Shown piece by piece: positions 9,013 to 17,415 of a stretch of 58,412 bases of DNA. Numbering within the stretch: the stretch's first letter is position 1; each line of letters begins with the position of its first letter. The DNA comes from Crenobacter intestini (GTDB lineage: Bacteria > Pseudomonadota > Gammaproteobacteria > Burkholderiales > Chromobacteriaceae). The notes below the pieces were generated by a model that did not search any database, was not told the DNA's origin, and saw nothing but the letters and a program-made list of their open reading frames with translations. Position numbers and translations under genes: made by a program. The stretch spans positions 1 to 58,412 of the forward strand of contig NZ_STGJ01000020.1 in the NCBI RefSeq assembly GCF_004919095.1, given 5' to 3'.

Positions 9013-9201
9013 TTATGTGGTTGAGTCCCTTTCTTCAACTTTTCTCATGATCCAATCCAGAATTTCGCTCTCCAGCCAACCGACACAGCGATCACCTAGT
9101 GGAATTGGCTTTGGAAACGTTCCTTGTGAAATGAACTTGTAGATGGTAGATCGTGCCAGGCCTGTAGCATTCATTACCTGATCTAAGCGATAGATTTTCA
9201 T
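9013..9201 (-). CDS. alpA: AlpA-family transcriptional regulator / excisionase-like
   Basis: A 62-aa MerR-like helix-turn-helix protein: MKIYRLDQVMNATGLARST continues into IYKFISQGTFPKPI and GWLESEILDWI, the classical AlpA layout. The start at 9201 is supported by an AAGGAG site seven bases upstream. AlpA proteins activate integrase or act as directionality factors in P4-like elements. No integrase is present in this window, so its target is unknown. Predicted first gene of a unit running into the HUH protein. Confidence 0.9.
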   Translation of the reverse strand: MKIYRLDQVMNATGLARSTIYKFISQGTFPKPIPLGDRCVGWLESEILDWIMRKVEERDSTT

Positions 9202-9713
9202 GGCAAGCTCCTTACGTTGAGTCATGTAAGGTGGGGGGGTGATATTTTTTAAACTTTAATGGCTCGGAACGTTAGTCTTCTTTCATCTGGTGACAAAAAG
9301 AATAAGTGAGCAAGAGGCCTTGTGGTCTTCCGCTATTTGGTAGCTATGTGAGAGGTAAGATCACATCGTTTCTATCGAGGTGAATGATCTGTTTGAGGGG
9401 CGCTTTGGTGGCTCGGCAGCGGGAGAGCACTGCTTGAAGGTTGGCGATAGTTCACCCTGGGGTTGACTCAAGGCGGGCATCGCCTGATGGTCTGCCGTGT
9501 GTCCGCGCTGTAAACCTTGCAAGGTCATGTGGCATCGTGGGGGTTATCGCCGTGCTGAGCCTGCCACAGCGCAAATTTCCTGTACTAGGAAGCATGTAAA
9601 ACCATGTACAAATGCATCAGTATTTAGTGTAGATTTCTACTAGAAGTACTCGTGTTATCATTTGCATGTTGTGATAACTAAATGCGGAGTATGTTTAATT
9701 AACTGGGACGGGT
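9202..9713. other. 512-base intergenic region between divergent island genes
   Basis: Separates alpA (minus) from the MatP-like gene (plus), so it should hold both promoters. Its right half is AT-rich and has several short palindromes: GTAG-ATTT-CTAC near 9630-9641 and a longer inverted repeat at 9654-9678. The left half (about 9370-9590) is GC-richer and shows no gene. A replication origin for the element could lie here, but nothing proves it. Confidence 0.6.
9654..9678. promoter_or_regulatory. Inverted repeat GTTATCA-N11-TGATAAC, candidate operator
   Basis: A perfect 7-bp inverted repeat with an 11-base spacer, ending 36 bases before the start of the MatP-like gene. Half-site spacing of about 18 bases fits a dimeric DNA-binding protein contacting one helix face. 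Autoregulation by the downstream ribbon-helix-helix protein is inference. It is not the E. coli matS consensus. Confidence 0.5.
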
Positions 9714-10577
9714 ATGGCTGTTAATTTCTCTAAAGATGCGTTGTCTAAAGTCTTGCAAGAAACGGCACGTAGCAAGCGCCTTGATACGTGGTTGTGGTTC
9801 TACTTGGAATGTCGTGGTGCGAATCTAGATCAGGGCTATTTTTACGCTTCTGGAATGAGGGATTATATGGCAGCTCGCATCACTAGTATGCCAGGGATGG
9901 CTGATGAAATTAATGGTATGTTAGGTATTAATTTCTTGCCTAGAGAGATGCTGGAATGGATAGGTGAAAGTGAAAGGCAGTGTCAGTGGTTGGTGTCATT
10001 TTTGAGTAGTCATAAAAGTAATTTGTTGACGAATCCTCCTGTTCGTTTGCTAAATAGGGATTTGGTTGTAGCAATGATTGATATGTTGGGATTGGATGTT
10101 TTAAGCAAAAAAACGGTTGTTGATTTGATGAGGTGTGCTTGGGTTGAGCACATAAAAAATGATGGTGCTTTGCTTTGGTTTAAAGGTGACAGTGAAGAGG
10201 ATAAGTGTGAGTTGGCCTCGAGATGGATCATGAAAAATGATGGGGATGGCTCAGCGTTTCAGATTAATCCAATTCGAACTCATCAAGAGTTATTGATGTA
10301 TTTTGACCGGTTTAAGTTTAGCGATGATAGGAAGTTGCTTTGTCTTTCTGCAGTTAAAAAGAGTTGGAGTCAGAAGAAGTATCGAGGGAATTTAAATGGT
10401 AAAAAGCAACACAATTTTATTTTGACGGACAAGGCTATTAATCGTCTTGATAAGTTGGCAAAAAAGCATGACTTAAAGCGGGTGGATGTTCTTGAGATTC
10501 TTCTGCAAATGGAGTCTGAAAAGAATTTGTACATAGCAGAAAAGATGAAAATTTTTAAAGGGCTAGAGGAGTTGTGA
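9714..10577 (+). CDS. Unknown island protein with MatP-like C-terminal DNA-binding region
   Basis: A 287-aa soluble protein with no family match that I can name for residues 1-220. Residues about 229-287 resemble the C-terminus of MatP: a basic lead-in (KKYRGNLNGKKQ), a ribbon-helix-helix (strand HNFILT, helices AINRLDKLAKKH and KRVDVLEILLQME), then a short coiled coil (EKNLYIAEKMKIFKGLEEL). In MatP this part binds matS sites and tetramerises. The long N-terminus may be a separate helical domain. The gene is AT-rich, monocistronic and opposite in direction to alpA. A role in DNA binding or segregation of the element is inferred. Confidence 0.7.
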   Translation: MAVNFSKDALSKVLQETARSKRLDTWLWFYLECRGANLDQGYFYASGMRDYMAARITSMPGMADEINGMLGINFLPREMLEWIGESERQCQWLVSFLSSHKSNLLTNPPVRLLNRDLVVAMIDMLGLDVLSKKTVVDLMRCAWVEHIKNDGALLWFKGDSEEDKCELASRWIMKNDGDGSAFQINPIRTHQELLMYFDRFKFSDDRKLLCLSAVKKSWSQKKYRGNLNGKKQHNFILTDKAINRLDKLAKKHDLKRVDVLEILLQMESEKNLYIAEKMKIFKGLEEL

Positions 10578-11239
10578 TTATTTGTGAATAATGCCTGTAT
10601 GCTGGCTTCAAATCTTTTCGAGAACTGTAATAATGCTTGTTGGTATGTGAAGTATTGTAAATTATTGAACGATAAATTGGAGTGTGGCTCTCTCGAAAAC
10701 AATCAGACATGAAGCAATTTAAGGTGAAGTTTTTCTCATAATTTTAAGATGTTTTCAACAATTAATTGATAGATTTTAGTGTGCTGCATTGTGCTATATT
10801 GTCGATCGTTTCTGTTTTGCGTAAATAATTTTAAATCACGGTTATTGCTGGAAGATATCGGCACGGTGCAATGCGGAGTGAGGCTATTTTTTGAAAGAAT
10901 CTGAGTGGGTTTTGCGCGAAGTAATTGTGGGTTTTTGGCAGAAAGTAGAGAGGTAATTCGTGGGGCTTTGCGGCGTTAAGTTGCGGAATTAATTGGCATT
11001 TCGAAAGCCTTTTGTTGACCAGTCCTGACTGAGATGCGCTGATTGATTAGCCTGTTTTTTTCCGAAGCTTGGCGAGCTAGTTGTCCAAGATGTACGACAC
11101 AATCGGTTGCTTTTGCACGCTTTTGATAGCTGGCATTATCAATGCTGCCTTGCCTTAGGGATTGGTGCAGACGTAGTGCGAACGAGCTGAGAATGCCAGA
11201 CCATGAATGGTGCTGCAGATCCAGGGGAATTGTTAGGAA
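10578..11239. other. 660-base AT-rich stretch without a convincing gene
   Basis: No frame with a ribosome binding site or recognisable product was found on either strand. It contains a 9-bp inverted repeat at 10615/10691 and a short direct repeat (GTGCTGCATTGTGCTATATTG near 10780-10800). It probably holds degraded island DNA, and it ends in a decayed transposase. Confidence 0.6.
10615..10699. repeat. Long-spaced inverted repeat downstream of the MatP-like gene
   Basis: TTTTCGAGA at 10615-10623 pairs with TCTCGAAAA at 10691-10699, enclosing 67 AT-rich bases. It begins about 38 bases after the stop codon. It may form an extended stem in RNA or mark binding sites for a dimer. It lacks a T-run directly after the stem and so is not a classical terminator. 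Confidence 0.45.
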
Positions 11240-11580
11240 CGATGCAGGTGCATAAGGCTACCGACACCAAATGGACGAGAATGGCAAGCAGACCTTCGAC
11301 TGTAAGCATTCGGTGTTGACTAACTGCCGTTATAAGCTGATCCGCACCGTGCTTGTCAGCCCGGCCAACGAAGACGACCTGCCCTATCAACGAGTAGGGG
11401 CTCGACCGGAGCGATGCGATACCAGCCGGGATCTGTATGCGACCGTGACTACTCCACGTGGGACATCCCCAATGTGTGCGGTTGGCGGGAACACATCCAG
11501 CGCAGCGCAAAGCCGAAGCAGGCATTACTGACCTACAACCACAAGCGGATATGCAGACGGAAGGACAGTAGGGTGACCGA
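11240..11580 (+). pseudogene. Decayed IS5-family transposase fragment
   Basis: Short segments in successive frames recall the middle of IS5/ISL2-type transposases. First ATDTKWT; then, after a frameshift, DENGKQTFDCKHSVLTN and YKLIRTVLVSPANEDD; after another shift, DRDYSTWDIPNVCGW and a basic REHIQRSAKPKQ tail. Catalytic order is lost and both ends are missing. No terminal repeats were found. It marks an old insertion at the edge of the island. Confidence 0.5.
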
Positions 11581-11812
11581 TTCCTGATGCACAAAGAGTG
11601 TCCGCAGCCTGCGAAATACGGGCTTTAGAGGCAATGCTGCAGCTTCTTGGGCGATAGCGGCGTCAGATTGTTGCCTGCTGATAGAATTATTAAACCGGGT
11701 ATGTAGTCGGGTTTTTTTATGCTTTGTATAATTTAATGCATTGATAAATAAGGTAAATATCAACATTTTCCTGTTCAACGTCTAAGCCGCGCCGCTTGGC
11801 GGGCCACGCAAG

Positions 11813-11836
11813 AACCACCCTCACGGGTGGTTTTTT
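11813..11836 (+). terminator. Rho-independent terminator
   Basis: An AACCACCC stem (11813-11820) with loop TCAC, a matching GGGTGGTT and then a T-run. It has no intact gene directly upstream and may be what remains of a unit disrupted by the island. It insulates the transporter genes that start at 11951. Bases 11581-11812 show nothing else. Confidence 0.75.
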
Positions 11837-11950
11837 CGTATCTGCATGTCGCGTTTGACCGGGTTCGGGTGCTGGAGGGCGCACGGTCGTTTTGTTATAT
11901 TTCGCTTTCGCAAATATTTGCGACTGCAAATAACTAACAGATATAAAGAT

Positions 11951-12739
11951 ATGACCATGAAACGACTGATTCCCATCCTGCTCTCCGCCTTGCTGGCCGG
12001 CCAGACCCTCGCCGCCGACCTGATCGACACCGTCCGCCAGCGGGGCACGCTGAAGATCGCGCTGGAAGGTACCTACCCGCCGTTCAACTACCGCGAAGGC
12101 AAGACGCTGACCGGCTTCGAGGTCGAACTCGGCCAGGAACTCGCGCGCCGGCTCGGTGTGCGTCCCGAATTCGTCACCGGCGAATGGAGCGGCCTGCTCG
12201 CCGGCCTGCAAGGCGGCAAGTTCGACGTGGTGATGAACCAGGTCGCGGTCAACGAGGCGCGAGCGCGCGTGTTCGACTTCAGCCGCCCGTACACCATCTC
12301 CAGCGCGCAACTGGTGGTGCGTAAAAACGAAACGCGCACTCTATCGGGTGCCAACCTCAAGGGCACCAAGGTCGGCGTCGGCCAGGGCAGCAACTACGCG
12401 GACCTTGCACGCAGGCTGGACGGGGTCGAGGTCAAGGTCTACCCGGGCGCGCCCGAGTACCTGCAGGATCTGGCCAGCGGCCGCATCGACGCCGCGCTCA
12501 ACGACAGCCTGCTGATCCCGTTCGCGATCCGCGAGTCGCGCCTGCCGCTGAAGGCCGGCGCGCCGGTCGGCAGCACGGCGACGATGGCGATCCCGTTCGC
12601 CAAGGGCAACCCGGGCTTCAAGCGCGCGATCGACCAGGCGCTGTTGGCGATGCAGCAGGACGGCAGTTTCGCCCGCATCTCGAACAAGTGGTTCGGCCAG
12701 GACGTATCGCAGCCGCCGGCCGCGCGCAAGGCCGACTAA
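11951..12739 (+). CDS. Polar amino acid ABC transporter, periplasmic binding protein
   Basis: A 262-aa protein of the family 3 solute-binding type (FliY/TcyJ/GlnH-like). A signal peptide is clear (MKRLIPILLSALLAGQTLAA), then the mature start DLIDTVRQRGTLKIALEGTYPPFNYR, which is the classic first strand of these proteins. The rest (GFEVELGQELARRLGV, FDVVMNQVAVNEAR) fits a full two-lobe fold. An ATG at 11957 is an equally good start. It is followed 37 bases later by a permease. Cystine or another polar amino acid is the likely ligand; specificity cannot be read from sequence. Confidence 0.9.
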   Translation: MTMKRLIPILLSALLAGQTLAADLIDTVRQRGTLKIALEGTYPPFNYREGKTLTGFEVELGQELARRLGVRPEFVTGEWSGLLAGLQGGKFDVVMNQVAVNEARARVFDFSRPYTISSAQLVVRKNETRTLSGANLKGTKVGVGQGSNYADLARRLDGVEVKVYPGAPEYLQDLASGRIDAALNDSLLIPFAIRESRLPLKAGAPVGSTATMAIPFAKGNPGFKRAIDQALLAMQQDGSFARISNKWFGQDVSQPPAARKAD

Positions 12740-12776
12740 TCTCAAAGCGCCCGGGCCCTGACGAAAGGATGCGTGG

Positions 12777-13439
12777 ATGCCCCTGACCGAACTCATGGAA
12801 CTGGCGTGGCCGATGCTGTTGCAAGGCACGTTCTACACGCTTGTTTTCGCCTTCTCGAGCATGGTGCTCGGCCTTGCGCTGGGCTTCTTGGTCGCCTTGC
12901 TGCGCGTCGCGCGCGTGCCGGTACTGGGGGCGGTCGCGACCTTCTACGTCAGCCTGATGCGCGGCACGCCGCTCTTGGTGCAGATCTTCGTGATCTACTA
13001 CGGCCTGCCGTCGGCCGGCGTCGAGTTCGACCCGGTGACGGCGGGGGTACTGGCGCTGACGCTGAACGTCGCCGCCTACCTGTCCGAGAGCATGCGCGGC
13101 GCGATCGCCGGCGTCGGCGCCGGGCAGTGGGCGGCCGCCCGTTCGCTGGGGTTCACCTGGTGGCAGGGCATGCGCTTCATCATCGCGCCGCAGGCGCTGC
13201 GGCTGGCGGTGCCTAGCCTGTCCAACAGCCTGATCTCGCTGATCAAGGATACCTCGCTGGTCTCGGTGATCACCGTCAGCGAGCTGATGCTGTCGACCAA
13301 GGAGCTGATCGCGCAGACCTTCGAGCCGCTGCCGCTCTACCTGATGGCCGCGCTGATCTACTGGGCGCTGTGCGGCGCGTTCGAGCTGGCGCAGCGCTAC
13401 CTCGAGCGGCGGCTCGCCTTGCCCGGCCACCGTCAGTGA
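12777..13439 (+). CDS. Polar amino acid ABC transporter, permease
   Basis: A 220-aa HisMQ-type inner-membrane permease with about five membrane segments. The ATPase-docking EAA loop is seen as QWAAARSLGFTWWQGMRFIIAPQALR. An AAAGGA site precedes the start by seven bases. It forms a unit with the binding protein before it, but no ATP-binding gene follows: the next gene is an unrelated binding protein 82 bases on. The transporter must use an ATPase encoded elsewhere or be incomplete. Confidence 0.93.
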   Translation: MPLTELMELAWPMLLQGTFYTLVFAFSSMVLGLALGFLVALLRVARVPVLGAVATFYVSLMRGTPLLVQIFVIYYGLPSAGVEFDPVTAGVLALTLNVAAYLSESMRGAIAGVGAGQWAAARSLGFTWWQGMRFIIAPQALRLAVPSLSNSLISLIKDTSLVSVITVSELMLSTKELIAQTFEPLPLYLMAALIYWALCGAFELAQRYLERRLALPGHRQ

Positions 13440-13521
13440 TGGCACAGATTGGGCAATGACCATGCTATAGGCATTGTTTTTGGCGTTAGAATGTCGGCTC
13501 GAACGACTTTCTGCGCCGCCC

Positions 13522-14475
13522 ATGCGTCCGTTGACCCGCCGCGTCTTCCTGTCTGCCCCGCTCGCCCTCGCGACGGCCGCGTGCGCGCGGCCGCAACCGC
13601 CGCTGGTGGTCGCGACCAACCGCTGGATCGGCTACGAACCCTTCTACATTGCCCGCGAACTTGAAGCCTACCCTGGACGGGCGCCGCACTTGGTCGAGTA
13701 CGGCTCGGCGTCCGAGGTGGTGCGTGCGCTCGCCAGCGGGGTGATCGACGCGGGTGCGCTGACGCTGGACGAAGCGCTGCAGCTGATGCAGCACAACCCG
13801 GATTTCGCGGTCGGCCTGGTCCTCGACGAATCGTTCGGCGCCGACGCGCTGGTCGCCTCCGGCGGCCTGAAGTCGCCCGCCGCACTGCGCGGTCGGCGCG
13901 TCGGCGCCGACAGCCTGGCGCTCGGCGCCTTCATGCTGGGGCGCGCGCTGCAATACGGCGGCCTCGCGCCATCCGACGTGAAGCTCGTCCATGTCTCCTA
14001 CGAAGCACAACTCGAGGCGCTGGATGCCGGCGAGGTCGACGCGCTGGTGACTTTCGAGCCGGTGCTGGGGCAGCTGACGGCGCGCGGCGCGCGCGTGCTG
14101 TTCGACAGCAGCGACATTCCCGGCGAAGTCGTCGACGTGCTGGTGGTCCGCCAGCAGGCGCTGGCCGACCGCGACGGGCGGCTGGCCGCCTTGCTGCAGG
14201 GCTGGTTTGCCGGGCGTGACGCGCTATTGGGCAGCGAGCCTGCCGCGCTGGCGGCAGTCAGCGCGCGCCAGCAGATCGCGCCCGACGAGGTCAAGCCGGC
14301 CTTGCAGCAGTTGCGCTTTCCCAGCCTGCAAGAAAACCGGCACCGCTTCGCCGAAAAGACCACGCTGCTTGAATCGATGCGCCGCATGCACGCGCTGCTG
14401 GCAGGCTTCGGCCTGGTGGAGGGCGCGCCGCCGGGCGCTCGGCAGATCGTGTCGTTGCCGGAGGTCCTTGCATGA
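13522..14475 (+). CDS. Substrate-binding (NMT1/SsuA-like) lipoprotein coupled to a c-di-GMP enzyme
   Basis: A 317-aa periplasmic binding protein of the NrtA/SsuA/ThiY fold: TNRWIGYEPFYIARE, LASGVIDAGALTLDEALQL and VDALVTFEPVL are its hallmarks. The N-terminus has a twin-arginine-like TRRVFLSA and a lipobox ending at C21 (ATAAC), so it is probably a lipoprotein. No permease or ATPase follows. Instead its stop overlaps the next start by four bases (ATGA), and that gene is a membrane PAS-GGDEF-EAL protein. A sensory rather than transport role is therefore likely, comparable in logic to NspS-MbaA of Vibrio cholerae. Ligand unknown. Confidence 0.85.
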   Translation: MRPLTRRVFLSAPLALATAACARPQPPLVVATNRWIGYEPFYIARELEAYPGRAPHLVEYGSASEVVRALASGVIDAGALTLDEALQLMQHNPDFAVGLVLDESFGADALVASGGLKSPAALRGRRVGADSLALGAFMLGRALQYGGLAPSDVKLVHVSYEAQLEALDAGEVDALVTFEPVLGQLTARGARVLFDSSDIPGEVVDVLVVRQQALADRDGRLAALLQGWFAGRDALLGSEPAALAAVSARQQIAPDEVKPALQQLRFPSLQENRHRFAEKTTLLESMRRMHALLAGFGLVEGAPPGARQIVSLPEVLA

Positions 14476-17255
14476 GCCGCTGGCTGACCCGTTTTCCGTT
14501 GCGGCTGGCGATGCCGGTCGCGCTGCTGTTGCTCGGTACGCTGCTGCTGGGCGGCTTCTGGTGGATGCACTGGCAGCAGAGCCGTGATGACGAACTGGCG
14601 CATGCACGCACGCAGGCGGGGCGCAGCGTCGAGCAGGTGCAGGGCATCGTCGCCGAGGAGTTGGCGCGCGGCGCCTTGCCGCAGGTGCAAAGGCTGATCG
14701 CCGCGGTCAGCGTCGACCCCGGCGTGCGCCGCCTCCTGCTGGTGACCCCGCAAGGGGAGGTGCTCGCGGCCAACCGGCTCGCCTGGGTCGGCCGGCCGCT
14801 GGCCGGACTTGGCGGGATGGCCGGCGTGCTGGACTCCGCCGCGGCACGCTCGGCGCTCAGCGCGCAGCGCCTGGAATATGGCCAGGCAGGGGACGGGGTG
14901 ATCCGCGTGCTCGCCGGCGTGCTGCAGAGCGCGACCCCCGGGCAGCTACGCTCGGCCAAACCTGCCTTGCTAGTCTACGAACTGGACATCTCCGACCGCC
15001 TTGCGGCGTCCCGCGCGCTGGCGTTTGAGCGTGCGCTGGAGAGCTTCCTGTTGTTGGCCTTGGCGGCAGCGGCACTCCATTACGCATTTTTCCGTACGCT
15101 GGCGCGGCGCAGCCACGCGCTGGACCGGGTGCTGCAGCGCATCGCGGACGGCGAATTCGGCTTGCAGCCCGAGCTTTCCGGCCGCGACGAGTTTGCCACG
15201 TTGGCGCGTCGCGTCGGCTGGCTGTCGACCCGGCTCGCCACGATGCGCGACGCGGTGGATGAGCGCGAGCAGGCGCTACGCGCAGCATCGGCCAGCTACC
15301 GCGCGCTGTTCGACAACAGCCCGGACGGGCTGGTCGCCTTCAGGCGTGACGGCAGCGCGGTACTGGCCAACCAGGTTGCGACCCGCCTGCTGGGCGGCAT
15401 GGCGGCGCCGGCGATCCGGTTTGACGCGCTTGGCTTGCCGGGCGAGGTGTGGGACGCGTTCTGTGCCGGGCCCGGCGGTGTCCGCGAGTTGGAGAGCCGG
15501 CTTGCGACGGGTTGCGAAGTCGAGCTGACGCTGATCAACGCGCTCGCGGGCGAGGCGGCGGTGCTCTGGTGCCGCCTGCACGACTTGACCGCCGAGCGCG
15601 CCGCGCAGACCGGGCAGCGCCTGGCGCGGCGGGTGTTCGAGGACGCGGGAGAGGGCATCTTCATCGCCGACGCGACCGGGCAGCTGATCGACGCCAACCC
15701 CTCGTTCGCGGCGATGGCCGGCTGCGCGCCCGCCTTGCTGCACGGGGAGATGCTGGATGCGCTGTTCGACCCGGCCGGCCTGGCCGCGCGCGTCGACGGC
15801 AGCGGGCATTGGCACGGCCAGGTCTCACTCAGGCACGGCGGCGGCCGGCCGACGCCTCCCTTGCACCTGTCGCTGGCGGCAAGCCTGGACGCGCAGGGGC
15901 GGCTGACCCACTACATCGGCCTCGCCAGCGACATCACCGAGCAGGTGGCGGCCGAGCGGCGATTGCAGCAGATCGCCGACCACGACGCGCTGACCGGCCT
16001 GCTCAGCCGCCCGGCGTTCAAGCGCGAGCTCGACCTGCGCCTCGCCCGTTCCGCGCACGGGCGGATCGCCTTTGTCGACCTCAACCGCTTCAAGCAGATC
16101 AACGACGCGCTCGGCCACTCGGTCGGCGACGCGGTGTTGCGCGAAGTCGCGCAGCGCCTGCGCGACGCCTTGCCCGCCGGTGGGCTGGCCGCACGGCAGG
16201 GCGGTGACGAGTTCCTGCTCGCCCTGCCCGAGTTCGACGACGAGGACGGCAGCCGCTGGGCCGGAGCGCTCGCGCATGCGCTGGAGGCGGTCATCCACGT
16301 CGAGGGGCGTTACCACCTGAACCTGTCGTGCAGCGTCGGCTTCGCGCGCTGGCCGGAAGACGGCACCGACGCCGATACGCTGATCCGCCACGCCGACATC
16401 ACCATGTATTTCGCCAAGGCGGCCGGCCCCGGCCGTTACGAGGTGTTCGCGCCAGAGATGCGCGCGCAGATGGAACGCCGCGCGCGGGTCGAGGCCGCCC
16501 TGCACGAGGCGCTGGCTGCCGGCCAGTTCTCGCTGTTCGTGCAGCCGCAGCGCGCGCTGGGCAGCGGACGCACCTGCGGGGCCGAGCTGTTGCTGCGCTG
16601 GCAGCACCCCGAGCTCGGGCAGGTCAGCCCGGCGGAGTTCATCCCGCTGGCCGAGGACAGCGGCCTGATCACGGTGATCGGCGCGTGGGTGCTGCAGCAG
16701 GGCTGCCAGCTGGCGGCCGCCTGGCGCGAGCAGGGCTGGCGCGGCAGCGTGTCGGTCAACGTGTCGGCCCTGCAGCTGCGCAGCGCGCCGCTGATCGAGC
16801 AGGTCGACCGTGCGCTGCTCGCCAGCGCCCTGCCGGCCGAGGCGCTGACCATCGAGCTGACCGAATCGGTGCTGATGGACGACGTCGACGCGACGGCCGA
16901 CGTGCTCGCCGCGCTGGCGCGCCGCGGCGTGCGCATCGCGATCGACGACTTCGGCACCGGCTACTCCAGCCTCGCCTACCTGCAGCGGCTGCCCTTGCAC
17001 GAACTGAAGATCGACCGGGCCTTCGTCTGTGGCATCGGCGTCGACGGGCACAGCGAGGCGATCATCGAGACGGTGCTGGCGATGGCCGGCACGCTGGGAA
17101 TGGAGACGGTCGCGGAGGGGGTGGAAACGGCCGCGCAGGCGGCCTTCCTAGCCAAACTGGGCTGCGACGCGATCCAGGGTTACTGGCTGGCGCGGCCGAT
17201 GCCGGTCGCCGAGTTCCCGCGCTGGCTGGCTGCGGCGCCGGCATACAGCACTTAG
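14472..17255 (+). CDS. Membrane PAS-GGDEF-EAL cyclic di-GMP enzyme
   Basis: A 927-aa sensor. A membrane helix at about 12-31, a periplasmic domain of about 155 residues, a second helix at about 189-207, a HAMP-like region (208-260), two PAS-like domains (about 270-375 and 383-490), GGDEF (intact GGDEF at 577-581) and EAL. The EAL signature reads ELL (705-707), but the other catalytic residues are present: NVSALQLR, ELTES, DDFGTGYSSL (825-834), LKIDRAF and AEGVET (881-886). No RxxD inhibitory site lies before GGDEF. Both synthesis and breakdown of c-di-GMP are possible. It overlaps the binding-protein gene and probably reads its ligand state. Confidence 0.95.
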   Translation: MSRWLTRFPLRLAMPVALLLLGTLLLGGFWWMHWQQSRDDELAHARTQAGRSVEQVQGIVAEELARGALPQVQRLIAAVSVDPGVRRLLLVTPQGEVLAANRLAWVGRPLAGLGGMAGVLDSAAARSALSAQRLEYGQAGDGVIRVLAGVLQSATPGQLRSAKPALLVYELDISDRLAASRALAFERALESFLLLALAAAALHYAFFRTLARRSHALDRVLQRIADGEFGLQPELSGRDEFATLARRVGWLSTRLATMRDAVDEREQALRAASASYRALFDNSPDGLVAFRRDGSAVLANQVATRLLGGMAAPAIRFDALGLPGEVWDAFCAGPGGVRELESRLATGCEVELTLINALAGEAAVLWCRLHDLTAERAAQTGQRLARRVFEDAGEGIFIADATGQLIDANPSFAAMAGCAPALLHGEMLDALFDPAGLAARVDGSGHWHGQVSLRHGGGRPTPPLHLSLAASLDAQGRLTHYIGLASDITEQVAAERRLQQIADHDALTGLLSRPAFKRELDLRLARSAHGRIAFVDLNRFKQINDALGHSVGDAVLREVAQRLRDALPAGGLAARQGGDEFLLALPEFDDEDGSRWAGALAHALEAVIHVEGRYHLNLSCSVGFARWPEDGTDADTLIRHADITMYFAKAAGPGRYEVFAPEMRAQMERRARVEAALHEALAAGQFSLFVQPQRALGSGRTCGAELLLRWQHPELGQVSPAEFIPLAEDSGLITVIGAWVLQQGCQLAAAWREQGWRGSVSVNVSALQLRSAPLIEQVDRALLASALPAEALTIELTESVLMDDVDATADVLAALARRGVRIAIDDFGTGYSSLAYLQRLPLHELKIDRAFVCGIGVDGHSEAIIETVLAMAGTLGMETVAEGVETAAQAAFLAKLGCDAIQGYWLARPMPVAEFPRWLAAAPAYST

Positions 17256-17415
17256 ACAATCCGCCGGTTTTTTGCCATTTTTCAGACGAAAACTTGATAA
17301 TAAGCAAATTATTTAATAGCTAACTTCTGCATAGTAGGGGCCGACCCCAAGGCAGCGCACACCGTTGCGTTGCCGTGCACGTCATTCGAACCGAGTTAAC
17401 CTCATGGAGAGAAGC

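Noticed and set aside
9622-9650. AGTGTAGATTTCTACT resembling part of a Cas12a-type repeat
   Set aside because: Only one copy, no spacers and no cas genes; the similarity comes from a short GTAG/CTAC palindrome.
11139-11594. A 151-codon frame on the minus strand
   Set aside because: Cys/Ser-rich product without a start signal; it is the complement of a decayed transposase read on the plus strand.
11719-11760. AT-rich TTGTATAATTTAATGCATTGATAAAT as a dif-like XerCD site
   Set aside because: Neither arm matches XerC or XerD consensus well enough; common in AT-rich DNA.
17294-17324. TTGATA-17-TAGCTA as a promoter before the AstE-like gene
   Set aside because: The -10 matches only two bases of the consensus; not enough to call.
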